64,000 nt of DNA from Puia sp963703355 (GCA_963703355.1 OY969813.1:1364001-1428000); one strand, 5' to 3'. Counted from the first letter of the stretch, positions 9,138 to 17,649 are shown. Notes: generated by a model from the letters alone, not told the origin. Made by a program: numbers and translations.

Positions 9138-10133
9138 TTAAAATGTTCTGATTCTCGATTCTACTTTTTCACGCATGGCATTGAAAAACTTTCTTCTTTC
9201 TTTTTCGCCCACAAAACTCATAAGGGTTGATTTCCGCATGATATTCTGAAAATGTCCATAAGTATACTCTACAAAAGCCGCATCTTTTGTACTAATCACA
9301 TTCAGCACAGTATGATTCAGATAAACCATTTTCGCATTATTTAATACAACCATATTACTGTTATCACCGAGAATAAATTCATTGTAGTAGAGCTTATAGC
9401 TGGCACTGGAAGTTGTCGGTTTCCCGCCGACTGGAAACTTACAACCTGCCTCCGCCTGTTTTTCAATATGATTAACCATCGCCAGCAGGCTTCGATATAC
9501 ACCCAGTGCATATTCTTCGGAGGGGAAAATCTGACTTTGACGGTAATAATCGATTTGTCTTAAAGTGGCATTAATACTGTCATCGTGCCAAATCTCCACA
9601 GAAGGAAGTTTGTTATACGCTTCTCCGATCCTTGTCGTGAACTTAAATACACTTTCTCTCTGCATATACAGGTTCAACAATTCCTTGCCTTCAATGGGAT
9701 ATTGCAGAATGGATTTCATCCAGAAAAAAACTTTAAATATCGTTAGTTCATGAAAACCGAAACAATGAAAAATATATAAGTCTTTACCTAAATAATAAAG
9801 CTCTCTGTTTTCGAACGAGTTGAAATAATTTAACTGATTCAGCAGGTGTTCCATATACTGTTCGATACCATGATTCGTATTATTAGCAAGAGGACCACTG
9901 AACAAAAACGAATCATTTTTCAAATGAAATAACTGATCCATCGAAATCTGATATTTCGAACAAAGAACATTAATCTCTTCAAAAGACAGGGGCTTTTCGC
10001 CACGTATACGCCTGTAAGCGCTATCATTACTGATATGCAGGATTTCGGCAATTTCATCCACCATAGAAAGATGGCTGGCGAGGTTGTTTTTGATATGTTG
10101 AAAAAATACCTGCTGTACGCTGGGCTGATCCAT
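9138..10133 (-). CDS. Helix-turn-helix transcriptional regulator with long C-terminal domain
   Basis: 331 residues. The first 70 resemble a Cro/XRE-type helix-turn-helix (VDEIAEILHISNDSAYRRI, then an LSFEEINVLCSKYQISMDQLF helix pair). The remaining 260 residues have no motif I recognise and no membrane segment, and may sense a ligand or dimerise. It lies 33 bp upstream of the HMG-CoA lyase gene on the same strand, so it may be co-transcribed with that pair, though whether it regulates them is unknown. Confidence 0.75.
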   Translation of the reverse strand: MDQPSVQQVFFQHIKNNLASHLSMVDEIAEILHISNDSAYRRIRGEKPLSFEEINVLCSKYQISMDQLFHLKNDSFLFSGPLANNTNHGIEQYMEHLLNQLNYFNSFENRELYYLGKDLYIFHCFGFHELTIFKVFFWMKSILQYPIEGKELLNLYMQRESVFKFTTRIGEAYNKLPSVEIWHDDSINATLRQIDYYRQSQIFPSEEYALGVYRSLLAMVNHIEKQAEAGCKFPVGGKPTTSSASYKLYYNEFILGDNSNMVVLNNAKMVYLNHTVLNVISTKDAAFVEYTYGHFQNIMRKSTLMSFVGEKERRKFFNAMREKVESRIRTF

Positions 10134-10317
10134 CGATTCGTTGTTTAGTGGTTAAAATAACTCCCTACAGCTTCTGTAAATTCCCGGTATAAAATAAATA
10201 TAACCTATTTTGATGCAAAAAAAAATAGCTTTAACAGAATTTAAACTGTCCGCTAAATTCATGACATAAAACAACTTTGTCGAATGGAACTTCAGGATTT
10301 CGATCGTGTGAAGGAGT

Positions 10318-11073
10318 TTAACAAGTGATTTGAGAATCCAACATTCTTTTTTTCATGGCTTCATAAAGTATAATTCCGGCAGCAACAGAGACGTTCAAAG
10401 AGTCGAAATTTCCGGACATGGGTATGGTAAATCTTTCATCAGCCGCTTTGTTCAGATAAGGCTGTAATCCTTTGTCCTCGCTGCCCATCATAAAACAACA
10501 GGGCAACTCGGAAGGCAGATCGAATACTTTTTTATCACTTTGCATCGAACTGGCATACACCTGTATTCCATTCAAATGCAAACTGTCAACGGCTTTCAGC
10601 AAACTGTTTACCCGACATATATGAATTTTCTCCAGAGCACCTGCTGATGATTTAAGCGCTTCGTCATTTAAAGCGGCAATACCTTTATCAGGAATGATCA
10701 TTGCCTGTGCGCCGCAACAAACGGCGCTTCTGGCAATAGCTCCTATATTTCTGACATCTGTAATTCCATCTAAAAGAATAAATAAAGGCACCTTTCCTGT
10801 AGAAACCACCTGATCAATTACCATCTGCAAGTCCATATAAGTAAACAGGGCCGCCAGCGCAACAACGCCCTGGTGATTGGCTCTGGTCAATGACATAAGT
10901 TTTTCTACAGGAACCTGCTGAATGGGTATCCCACGTTTTTCTGCCTGTTTGCGTATTTCACCGATGGATTCACCACTCACATTTCGCTGGAACAAAATCT
11001 TATCTATGGGTCTGCCCGCCAGCATGGCTTCAATAAGTGGCTGCCTGCCAATAATAATTTCAGAAGATTTCAA
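10318..11073 (-). CDS. rlmB: 23S rRNA (guanosine-2'-O-)-methyltransferase RlmB (SpoU/TrmH family)
   Basis: 251 residues. An N-terminal substrate-binding domain (IIIGRQPLIEAMLAGR) precedes a SPOUT methyltransferase domain with LLDGITDVRNIGAIARSA (motif 1), FMMGSEDKGLQ (motif 2) and IPMSGNFDSLNVSVAAGI (motif 3, in the SAM-binding knot). The family methylates G2251 of 23S rRNA. The start is TTG at 11073; the in-frame codon two upstream is a stop and no ATG precedes the conserved N-terminus. It begins 3 bp after the NUDIX stop, suggesting translational coupling. A paralogous TrmH-family methyltransferase is the main alternative. Confidence 0.9.
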   Translation of the reverse strand: MKSSEIIIGRQPLIEAMLAGRPIDKILFQRNVSGESIGEIRKQAEKRGIPIQQVPVEKLMSLTRANHQGVVALAALFTYMDLQMVIDQVVSTGKVPLFILLDGITDVRNIGAIARSAVCCGAQAMIIPDKGIAALNDEALKSSAGALEKIHICRVNSLLKAVDSLHLNGIQVYASSMQSDKKVFDLPSELPCCFMMGSEDKGLQPYLNKAADERFTIPMSGNFDSLNVSVAAGIILYEAMKKRMLDSQITC

Positions 11074-11076
11074 TAT

Positions 11077-11640
11077 TTACTTTTTAAGTTTTTCTGTTAA
11101 AACCATTAACCTGACCTGTTGAATCGCCGCAACAGACAATGCGTCCGTAATGCGTCCGTCCATGGCCATCTGAAATACGTCATCAAAGGGTAATTTCCTG
11201 ATGGCCAGATCTTCCGTTTCCTCAGGTGAGGCTTTTCGCTCTTCCAGATTTCTGGCCAGGTAAATAATTGCGAGTTCATCACTCACGGAGTTGGATAAAT
11301 GCATCGTCAATATTTTTGTCCACTCTCTAGCTACCAGACCTGTTTCTTCCAGTAACTCTCTCTTTGCAGCTGCAATCGGATCCTCATCCATTCTTCCACC
11401 ACCTTCTGGAATTTCCCAACTGTATAAATCCAGCGGAAAACGATATTGGCCGACCAACCAGGTGTTCCAGCTTTCATCTATCGGTATCACACCCACTGCA
11501 AGATGTTTATAGTGAACCTTACCATAAATTCCGTCACCGCCACCTGGATTGATCACCTGGAACTCTGTCAGCTGAATCCAGGGATTTTCATAGATTTCTT
11601 TTTTACCGAGAATAGTCCAGGGATTATCTTGATTATCCAT
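11077..11640 (-). CDS. NUDIX hydrolase, ADP-ribose pyrophosphatase type
   Basis: 187 residues with a complete Nudix box: G-x5-E-x7-REUxEExGU is met by GGGRMDED followed by seven residues and RELLEETGL. The preceding VGQYRFPLDLYSWEIPEGGG strand is typical of ADP-ribose pyrophosphatases (NudF type). It hydrolyses nucleoside diphosphate derivatives, most likely ADP-sugars. It is upstream partner of rlmB. Specificity is inferred. Confidence 0.9.
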   Translation of the reverse strand: MDNQDNPWTILGKKEIYENPWIQLTEFQVINPGGGDGIYGKVHYKHLAVGVIPIDESWNTWLVGQYRFPLDLYSWEIPEGGGRMDEDPIAAAKRELLEETGLVAREWTKILTMHLSNSVSDELAIIYLARNLEERKASPEETEDLAIRKLPFDDVFQMAMDGRITDALSVAAIQQVRLMVLTEKLKK

Positions 11641-11663
11641 GAGCCGAATTTAATGGTTTATGA

Positions 11664-11756
11664 GCAATGATTTGGGTTATAGATGAAGGATAACGGGTTA
11701 TGACAACTCATGAATGAAATCTATTTTTTACCCATAACTCATAACCCATAACCCCA
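11664..11756. repeat. Heptamer words GGGTTAT / CATAACC in inverted orientation
   Basis: Left part has GGGTTATAG and GGGTTATGAC; right part (11731-11756) has CATAACT CATAACC CATAACC in tandem. Together they make an imperfect inverted repeat downstream of the metK terminator and upstream of the NUDIX start. Confidence 0.7.
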
Positions 11757-11774
11757 AAAGCTCCTATTCATAAA

Positions 11775-11803
11775 CAAAAAAGGCCAGCACGACGGCTGAC
11801 CTT
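11775..11803 (-). terminator. Rho-independent terminator of metK
   Basis: On the minus strand AAGGTCAGC, a short loop, GCTGGCCTT and then a T run form a strong GC-rich hairpin with a U-tract, about 20 nt after the metK stop. Confidence 0.85.
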
Positions 11804-11822
11804 AAAAATTATGCGTATTTTC

Positions 11823-13076
11823 TTATTTAAGCTTAAAAGCCTGTTTCACTTTATTAACGTAGTCCAGTTTCTCCCAGGTAAAAAGTTCCACTTTCTTTTT
11901 AACTGTTTTCCCGTCTGGTGAAACAAAAGTCTTTACCACCGTTCTTGGTTTACGGCCCATATGTCCATAAGCAGCCGTTTCGCTATATATCGGATTGCGC
12001 AATTTCAAACGTTGCTCGATAAAATACGGACGCATATCAAATATCTCACTGACGATTTTCCCAATGGCACCATCTTTCATTTTTACTTTGGCAGTTCCAA
12101 AAGTATTTACATAAATAGACGTCGGTTCTGCCACGCCGATGGCATAGGAAACCTGTACCAGCACTTCCGTAGCCACACCGGCTGCTACCAGATTCTTGGC
12201 GATATGACGCGTTGCGTACGCCGCGCTGCGATCTACTTTCGAAGGATCCTTTCCGCTGAATGCTCCGCCTCCGTGTGCACCTTTTCCACCATATGTATCT
12301 ACGATGATTTTACGGCCTGTAAGTCCCGTATCTCCGTGTGGACCACCAATCACAAATTTGCCGGTAGGATTGATGTGATATTTAATACGCTTGCTAAACA
12401 GATGATCGTATTTTTTATACTTTGCCTTTACCCTTGGTATCAGGATATTTTTGATGTCCTTGCTAATTTTTGCCAGCATCCTTTCTTCAGTATCAAAATC
12501 ATCGTGCTGTGTGGAAATAACAATCGCATCTATTCTTATAGGATTGTTCTGATCGTCGTATTCCAGCGTCACTTGACTTTTAGCATCCGGACGCAAATAG
12601 GTAATTTCATCGTTTTCCCTTCTGAGAGCAGCAAGTTCTATCAGGAGTTTGTGTGCGAGGTCAAGCGCCAGCGGCATATAATCAGCCGTTTCGTTACTCG
12701 CATAACCAAACATCATACCCTGATCTCCCGCGCCCTGTTCTTCTTTTTTTCTACGATCAACCCCCTGATTAATATCAGCAGACTGTTCATGAATCGCAGA
12801 AAAAATACCGCAGGAATTCGCTTCAAACATATATTCGCTTTTCGTATAACCGATTTTACGAATAACGGAACGGGCTATTTCCTGAACATCCAGATAAGCC
12901 CTGCTTTTGACTTCTCCCGCCAGCACTACCTGACCGGTGGTTACCAGCGTTTCACAAGCCACTTTGGATTGCGGATCAAAAGCCAGGAAATGATCAATCA
13001 ATGCATCAGAAATCTGGTCAGCCACTTTGTCGGGGTGACCTTCAGAAACACTTTCAGAAGTGAATAGATAAGGCAT
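11823..13076 (-). CDS. metK: S-adenosylmethionine synthetase
   Basis: 417 residues, slightly longer than the 380-400 usual elsewhere but as expected for Bacteroidota. The motifs are complete: SEGHPDKVADQISDA (ATP/Met binding at the N-terminus), GAGDQGMMFGYA (signature hexapeptide region), GGPHGDTGLTGRKI and GGGAFSGKDPSKVDRSAAY (P-loop and phosphate-binding Lys). It makes SAM from methionine and ATP in the cytosol and supplies rlmB-type methyltransferases and radical SAM enzymes. Monocistronic: a terminator lies downstream, and a TAnnTTTG box and leader hairpin lie upstream. Confidence 0.98.
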   Translation of the reverse strand: MPYLFTSESVSEGHPDKVADQISDALIDHFLAFDPQSKVACETLVTTGQVVLAGEVKSRAYLDVQEIARSVIRKIGYTKSEYMFEANSCGIFSAIHEQSADINQGVDRRKKEEQGAGDQGMMFGYASNETADYMPLALDLAHKLLIELAALRRENDEITYLRPDAKSQVTLEYDDQNNPIRIDAIVISTQHDDFDTEERMLAKISKDIKNILIPRVKAKYKKYDHLFSKRIKYHINPTGKFVIGGPHGDTGLTGRKIIVDTYGGKGAHGGGAFSGKDPSKVDRSAAYATRHIAKNLVAAGVATEVLVQVSYAIGVAEPTSIYVNTFGTAKVKMKDGAIGKIVSEIFDMRPYFIEQRLKLRNPIYSETAAYGHMGRKPRTVVKTFVSPDGKTVKKKVELFTWEKLDYVNKVKQAFKLK

Positions 13077-13103
13077 TTTTATTGTTTGAATTTATCACGA
13101 AAA

Positions 13104-13138
13104 TAAAAAAACCATTAACTACATAACGTAATTAATGG
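13104..13138 (-). terminator. AT-rich hairpin with U-tract in front of metK
   Basis: Arms CCATTAA (13132-13138 read on minus) and TTAATGG (13112-13118) enclose a 13-nt loop, followed on the minus strand by seven T. It can terminate transcripts of the GT5-like gene ending at 13195. If the TAnnTTTG box at 13148 is used, it lies inside the metK leader and could act as an attenuator. Confidence 0.6.
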
Positions 13139-13147
13139 ATTGCGGTG

Positions 13148-13155
13148 CAAAGATA
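13148..13155 (-). promoter_or_regulatory. Candidate -7 box of metK (TATCTTTG)
   Basis: Perfect match to the Bacteroidota -7 consensus TAnnTTTG on the minus strand, about 72 bp before the metK ATG. No clear TTTG -33 element is present, hence moderate confidence. Confidence 0.45.
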
Positions 13156-13194
13156 ATAGTTGAAGCATTATCACTTGTAAATGACTGGAACTAA

Positions 13195-14007
13195 TTATTG
13201 AGACAGATCGGCATACAATTGCAAATAATCGCTCAGGTCGGACTCCGTATTGTAGGGAAGTACTTTTTTACCTCTGACTTTACTGAATTCCTCAATGAGC
13301 TTCTTATCCGTTTTTTCTGCACCAAAGGTTATCGCATCTGCATAACCAGCACCAATGCGAAACAGATCGGTATTGGTAGCCTCACTGTAAGGTTCGAGAT
13401 CCTTTTCTTTTATGGTAGCATGAATATTCGCGACCTTGGTAAAGTTGGAACCCAGTTTTTCCTTAAATGTATTCTGGCCAATCGTGTACACTACTTTACT
13501 GTGCGCAAAAACGGGCTCTTTTTTATAAACCGTTTTGAGATAGAATGGAATCAGGCCCGTCATCCAGCCGCTACAATGAATGATATCGGGTGGCCATCCG
13601 AATTTTTTTACCGTTTCCAGCGCCCCTTTGCAAAAAAAGACTGTCCGCAAACCATTGTCGTCAAACCACTTTTCCTTTTCATCATGGAATATATACTTCC
13701 TTTTAAATAAATCTTCATTTTCCAGGAAGTAAACCTGAAGTCGTGCGTTGGGAAGCGAGGCAACCTTGATTTGCAGTGGATAGTCGTCGTTATCTACAGA
13801 CACATTGATACCTGACAGACGAACCACTTCATGCAAACGGTGCCTTCTTTCATTAATTACCCCAAACCTGGGCATGATACAACGAACTTCAAAACCACTG
13901 TCGTTGGATTTTATCGCTAACTTATTCACTGTTTCCGCAAATTCTGTAAGTTCCAGATAGGGAGACATTTCATTGGAGATAAATAAAATTCTTTTCTTTG
14001 CTACCAT
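13195..14007 (-). CDS. Stand-alone GT5-like (glycogen/starch synthase catalytic domain family) protein
   Basis: 270 residues, about half the length of a real glycogen synthase. It corresponds to the N-terminal Rossmann domain only: ILFISNEMSPYLELTEFAE at the start and PPDIIHCSGWMTGLIPFYL near residue 140 align with the ADP-glucose synthase N-domain. The C-terminal GT1 domain is absent, and the KxGGL loop that binds ADP-glucose in true synthases is replaced by YLELTEFAE, so glycogen synthase activity is doubtful. It is divergent from panC. Role unknown. Confidence 0.8.
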   Translation of the reverse strand: MVAKKRILFISNEMSPYLELTEFAETVNKLAIKSNDSGFEVRCIMPRFGVINERRHRLHEVVRLSGINVSVDNDDYPLQIKVASLPNARLQVYFLENEDLFKRKYIFHDEKEKWFDDNGLRTVFFCKGALETVKKFGWPPDIIHCSGWMTGLIPFYLKTVYKKEPVFAHSKVVYTIGQNTFKEKLGSNFTKVANIHATIKEKDLEPYSEATNTDLFRIGAGYADAITFGAEKTDKKLIEEFSKVRGKKVLPYNTESDLSDYLQLYADLSQ

Positions 14008-14053
14008 TAGGACTGAGAATTGATGATCAGGAGAATACCTGAAATTCAGTTTG

Positions 14054-14061
14054 CAAAGGTA
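14054..14061 (-). promoter_or_regulatory. Candidate -7 box (TACCTTTG) of the GT5-like gene
   Basis: Exact TAnnTTTG on the minus strand, 47 bp before the start codon at 14007, in the 110-bp divergent spacer with panC. No obvious -33 TTTG. Confidence 0.4.
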
Positions 14062-14117
14062 CGGTTAATTCCCTAAATAGGCTCCCCGAAAGGCCCCCGA
14101 ATGTTAAAACGCTGAAA

Positions 14118-14963
14118 ATGATTCTATTTAAACGGTCAGAAGACCTGCGGAATTGGCTGGACGACCTGAAAGCCAGGGGGGTCAAAACCGGTTTTGTACC
14201 GACTATGGGAGCGTTGCACGAAGGCCATATTGCTTTAATCAGGGCCTGCCGCGAACAGTCGGACATAAATATTTGCAGCATTTTTGTAAATCCTTCCCAA
14301 TTCAACGACCCGGAAGATTTTAAGAAATATCCGGTAAGCATTGAGAAAGACATAGAAATGCTTGAAAAAGCAGGCACGGATTTACTTTTTCTCCCTTCCG
14401 TTAAAGAAATCTACCCACAGGCTGATGGCGGTTTGGAAACCTATGATCTGGGACCACTGGAAACCTTATTGGAAGGACGTTACCGGCCGGGTCATTTTCA
14501 GGGTGTCTGCCAGGTGATGAGCCGGTTGCTGTCGCTGGTTAAACCAGATGCCTTGTTTATGGGTCAAAAAGATTATCAGCAATGTCTTATCGTACAACGA
14601 TTAATTCGGTTGCTTAATCTGTCAGTTGCATTTAATATGGTACCGACGATAAGGGAAGAAGGCGGATTGGCTATGAGCAGCAGGAACCGACGATTAACTG
14701 ACATCCAAAAACTAAATGCCCAATCCATATTTCAGGCGCTAAGTAAAATAAAAAGCCAACTCAAACCCGGAGCTATAGGACCGGTTTTAGAAATAGCTTC
14801 GGAAATGTTAAAAAAATCAGATTTCAGGACAGATTATATATCCGTTGCCCAACAGGAAGATCTGCAACCAGTTGAAAACTGGGATGGAAGGAAAAAAGTC
14901 ATTGCGCTGATAGCTGCATTTCAGGGAGAGGTAAGACTGATAGATAATATGCTGCTCAATTAG
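14118..14963 (+). CDS. panC: Pantoate--beta-alanine ligase
   Basis: 281 residues, the standard family length. VPTMGALHEGHIALI carries the HIGH-like nucleotide-binding motif, followed by SIFVNPSQFNDPEDFKKYP, FMGQKDYQQ and the KMSKS-equivalent AMSSRNRRL. It condenses pantoate and beta-alanine with ATP to give pantothenate. panD follows 32 bp downstream and supplies beta-alanine, so the two form a natural functional pair. Confidence 0.98.
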   Translation: MILFKRSEDLRNWLDDLKARGVKTGFVPTMGALHEGHIALIRACREQSDINICSIFVNPSQFNDPEDFKKYPVSIEKDIEMLEKAGTDLLFLPSVKEIYPQADGGLETYDLGPLETLLEGRYRPGHFQGVCQVMSRLLSLVKPDALFMGQKDYQQCLIVQRLIRLLNLSVAFNMVPTIREEGGLAMSSRNRRLTDIQKLNAQSIFQALSKIKSQLKPGAIGPVLEIASEMLKKSDFRTDYISVAQQEDLQPVENWDGRKKVIALIAAFQGEVRLIDNMLLN

Positions 14964-14965
14964 CA

Positions 14966-14973
14966 TAATTTTG
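14966..14973 (+). promoter_or_regulatory. Possible internal -7 box (TAATTTTG) before panD
   Basis: Exact TAnnTTTG match between panC and panD, 22 bp before the panD ATG. It lacks a clear -33 element; it could give panD its own transcript or be chance. Confidence 0.3.
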
Positions 14974-14995
14974 CCGCTCAAATTAAAAAAAGCCC

Positions 14996-15340
14996 ATGGA
15001 AATCGAAATACTTAAATCTAAGGTTCACAGGGTAGTAATCACCGAAGCCAATCTGAACTATATAGGCAGTCTCACACTGGACGAAGATTTGATGGACGCG
15101 GCAAATTTAATTGCCAATGAGAAGGTTCAAGTGGTGAATGTTAATAATGGTGCAAGAATAGAAACGTATCTGATTTCGGGTAAAAGGAATTCAGGTATTT
15201 GTTGTCTGAACGGTCCCGCTGCACGATATGGGGCAGTGGGTGATATCGTGATTGTAATTTCATATGCCCGCATGGATTTTGAGGAAGCCAGGAAATTTAA
15301 ACCATCCGTGGTGTTTCCTAAGGAAGGTAACAGGATATAG
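14996..15340 (+). CDS. panD: Aspartate 1-decarboxylase precursor
   Basis: 114 residues. YIGSLTLDEDLM contains the self-cleavage site Gly24-Ser25, which gives the pyruvoyl cofactor. RIETYLISG, SGICCLNGPAARYGAVGD and VIVISYARM follow in the usual order. It converts aspartate to beta-alanine for panC, directly upstream. The flippase-like gene follows after 25 bp. Confidence 0.98.
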   Translation: MEIEILKSKVHRVVITEANLNYIGSLTLDEDLMDAANLIANEKVQVVNVNNGARIETYLISGKRNSGICCLNGPAARYGAVGDIVIVISYARMDFEEARKFKPSVVFPKEGNRI

Positions 15341-15365
15341 ATAAAATTGTATCTTGCCTGATTCT

Positions 15366-16403
15366 ATGAAAAAGCATTTTTTATCGGTCCTGCAATACTT
15401 TTTTTTCGCCGGCCTGGCAGTGTTTTTTGTATGGCTGAGCATTCGGGGAATGGATCATGAAAAATGGGAACAGTTAAAAAAAGCGCTTGACCATGCGCAT
15501 TACTGGTTATTGATTCCTGTCTTCTGTCTCCTGCTCGCTTCTCACTGGTTACGTGCTCTTCGATGGAGACAATTGATGGAACCCATGGGCTATCATCCTT
15601 CGAAACTGAATGCATTTTTTGCAGTCATGATCGGTTATTTTGTAAATCTGGGAGCCCCGAGACTGGGTGAAGTGATCAAATGTACCATACTTGCCAGATA
15701 TGAAAAAGTACCGGCGCAAAAGCTGGTAGGCACCATCGTAGCAGAAAGAGCTTTCGATGTGATTTGCCTTCTGCTCGTATTCGGACTCACTTTCGTTTTT
15801 CAGTTTGACATTGTTTCGTCGTTGATGCACGACTATATCTATCCACTTTTTCAAAATAAAAATGGCCAGACCGCCTATCGTAAAATATTTATCATTGTTG
15901 CCGCAATCGTTGTATTGCTGATTATTCTTAAAGTCATTTTCTCGCGGTACGAACATATAGATCTTGTACAAAAAGTGAAAAACATTCTTACTGGTGTCTG
16001 GCATGGTCTCATCAGCGTGCGGGCTTTAAAAAATAAACCGCTGTTTTTCTTTTATACAATTGCCATATGGTTTATGTATCTGCTCAGTACCTGGTGCGGA
16101 TTTTTTGCCATTGACGCGACAAGTCACTTAAGCCTCGCCGACGCGCTTACCGTGCTGGCGATGGGCAGTGTCGGAATGATTGTGTCTCCGGGTGGTATTG
16201 GGGCATATGCATTACTCGTAATGGAAACTGTTGCATTATATAATATTCCCAAGGAGCCTTACGGACAGGCGCTGGGATGGTTACTGTGGTTTGGACAATT
16301 TTTAAGTTTCGTAATATTTGGAGTATTTAGTTTTATTTTATTACCTCGTGTAAACCGTTATAAACTCAAAGAGGATGAAACAGCCCCAGGTTATTCAGGC
16401 TAA
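15366..16403 (+). CDS. Flippase-like integral membrane protein (lysylphosphatidylglycerol synthase TM region / UPF0104)
   Basis: 345 residues with about 7-8 membrane helices. HWLRALRWRQLMEPMGY, FFAVMIGYFVNLGAPRLGEVIKC and the late SPGGIGAYALLVMETVALY are the conserved blocks of the family that includes the MprF membrane domain. I chose the ATG at 15366; the upstream TTG at 15354 gives a longer ORF but the membrane segment follows naturally from ATG. It overlaps the next gene by 29 bp, pointing to co-expression with the heptose adenylyltransferase. The lipid substrate is unknown. Confidence 0.85.
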   Translation: MKKHFLSVLQYFFFAGLAVFFVWLSIRGMDHEKWEQLKKALDHAHYWLLIPVFCLLLASHWLRALRWRQLMEPMGYHPSKLNAFFAVMIGYFVNLGAPRLGEVIKCTILARYEKVPAQKLVGTIVAERAFDVICLLLVFGLTFVFQFDIVSSLMHDYIYPLFQNKNGQTAYRKIFIIVAAIVVLLIILKVIFSRYEHIDLVQKVKNILTGVWHGLISVRALKNKPLFFFYTIAIWFMYLLSTWCGFFAIDATSHLSLADALTVLAMGSVGMIVSPGGIGAYALLVMETVALYNIPKEPYGQALGWLLWFGQFLSFVIFGVFSFILLPRVNRYKLKEDETAPGYSG

Positions 16404-16866
16404 AATTTTAACTGCCAAGGAAATTCTGTTTCAGGTGAATCGTTGGAAACTTCTGAATAAGACCGTTTCTTTTACCAATGGTTGTTTCGATATTCTTCAT
16501 CCCGGCCATATTGCTTCCCTTTCCGATGCAGCCCGCGAGGCCGATTTCCTTGTAGTGGGTTTAAATTCAGATGCTTCGGCCAACAGATTAAAAGGGGCCG
16601 GTCGGCCTGTAATGAACGAGGGATCCAGGGCGTTGATGTTAGCCTCACTGCTGATCGTGGATGCAGTAGTTATTTTTGATGAAGACACTCCGCTGGATCT
16701 TATAGAAACCATAAAACCCGATGTACTTGTAAAAGGTGGCGATTATACAATTGATCAGATTGTAGGAGCAGAAGAAGTTATTGCAACCGGAGGTCGGGTT
16801 GTGATAAATCCCATTGTTGAAGGATTCTCAACCACCGGAATTATTGGTAAGATTCAAACATTGTAA
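16375..16866 (+). CDS. rfaE2: D-glycero-beta-D-manno-heptose 1-phosphate adenylyltransferase (single-domain RfaE2/HldE-C type)
   Basis: 163 residues of a cytidylyltransferase-fold nucleotidyltransferase. FTNGCFDILHPGHIASL contains the HxGH motif, VVGLNSDASANRLKG and RPVMNEGSRALMLASL follow, and EGFSTTGIIGKI is the C-terminal signature. Family members add AMP to heptose-1-phosphate on the path to ADP-heptose for LPS core or glycoproteins. Here it is separate from the kinase domain fused to it in E. coli HldE. Its start overlaps the upstream membrane protein by 29 bp. Confidence 0.92.
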   Translation: MKQPQVIQAKILTAKEILFQVNRWKLLNKTVSFTNGCFDILHPGHIASLSDAAREADFLVVGLNSDASANRLKGAGRPVMNEGSRALMLASLLIVDAVVIFDEDTPLDLIETIKPDVLVKGGDYTIDQIVGAEEVIATGGRVVINPIVEGFSTTGIIGKIQTL

Positions 16867-16867
16867 T

Positions 16868-16946
16868 GTGGCAGATATGAAAATGTAGAAAATAAAAAAT
16901 GTGGGAATTAAATGAGGAAATGATAATTTGAAAATGTGAGCATCTT
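16868..16946. repeat. Degenerate words of the GAAAATGTG type
   Basis: The spacer between convergent rfaE2 and DUF4294 genes contains repeated ATGAAAATGT, AAATGTGG and TTTGAAAATGTGAG words. The same words recur at 62437-62452. Degenerate and without a strong hairpin. Confidence 0.45.
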
Positions 16947-16948
16947 AA

Positions 16949-17641
16949 TCACCCCCGATACATTCTCTCAACCTCCTGCACGATAATCTCAACATCATGA
17001 TCTTCACCCTGGGCATCGTAGGGCTGCTTGAGACTGCTGCCGAAAAAGAAAGCTACAGTCTGCCAAAGACGGGCTGAGAACCCACCTCTGTATTCTTTAA
17101 TGATATCGTAACAATTATTCCCCGTCTGCCGGTTTATTAATTTCATTAAAACCATTCCCTGGTATACAGATAGCTTCTCCATCGGATCAGTAAATTCTTT
17201 TTTCAATTCCTTCTCCATTGATTTCACATAATCCTTCTTTTCCGATTCTGAGTTCATTTTTGCCATATGGGCGTTCATATCGTTCAGTATCATCCCTGCT
17301 TTTCTGGCATAGGGATAAGTGACATACACGGCGTTGCGCAGCCTTGTCATTGCTTCCTTTCTCTTACGCATGGCGTAAGTCATGGTATGATACACATTCA
17401 CAACTGCATAAGTTTTTGCCGGAATCGTATCACCCTCATAAACAATTACCTGACTCCAGATGGTGTCGTTCTTTCCGAACCGGTTATTAAATTGTTGCAG
17501 ATCCAGTCTCTTTTTTTCTTGTGAAAGCTGGCTGGAATCAGGAGGCGATTTTTGGGTCTGTTGTGAAAAAGCAGACTGTACCGTAATCAGCAGGATGAAC
17601 GGAAAAAGAACACACAGATATCGTACACGAAACAGGGGCAT
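16949..17641 (-). CDS. DUF4294 domain protein, exported
   Basis: 230 residues from the ATG at 17641. MPLFRVRYLCVLFPFILL followed by AFSQQ is a good signal peptide. The longer ORF starting at TTG 17680 is rejected because that TTG sits where a promoter -33 element would be. The core (DTIPAKTYAVVNVY, RLRNAVYVTYPYARKAGMIL, then a Lys/Glu-rich helix and NRQTGNNCYDIIKEYRGGF) matches the DUF4294 family found in Bacteroidota. Function unknown; export to the periplasm is inferred. Confidence 0.88.
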   Translation of the reverse strand: MPLFRVRYLCVLFPFILLITVQSAFSQQTQKSPPDSSQLSQEKKRLDLQQFNNRFGKNDTIWSQVIVYEGDTIPAKTYAVVNVYHTMTYAMRKRKEAMTRLRNAVYVTYPYARKAGMILNDMNAHMAKMNSESEKKDYVKSMEKELKKEFTDPMEKLSVYQGMVLMKLINRQTGNNCYDIIKEYRGGFSARLWQTVAFFFGSSLKQPYDAQGEDHDVEIIVQEVERMYRG

Positions 17642-17649
17642 GTAAAGGC

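Noticed and set aside
10284..10328. 14-codon ORF (starting MELQDFDRVK) in the rlmB/HTH spacer
   Set aside because: Too short, overlaps the rlmB end, and has no coupling or homology clue.
11961..13067. 368-codon ORF antisense to metK
   Set aside because: It lies wholly within the conserved metK gene on the other strand and its peptide shows no protein family; it is a frame shadow.
13077..13194. SAM riboswitch before metK
   Set aside because: Only a simple hairpin with a T run is visible; none of the conserved SAM riboswitch cores I know is present.
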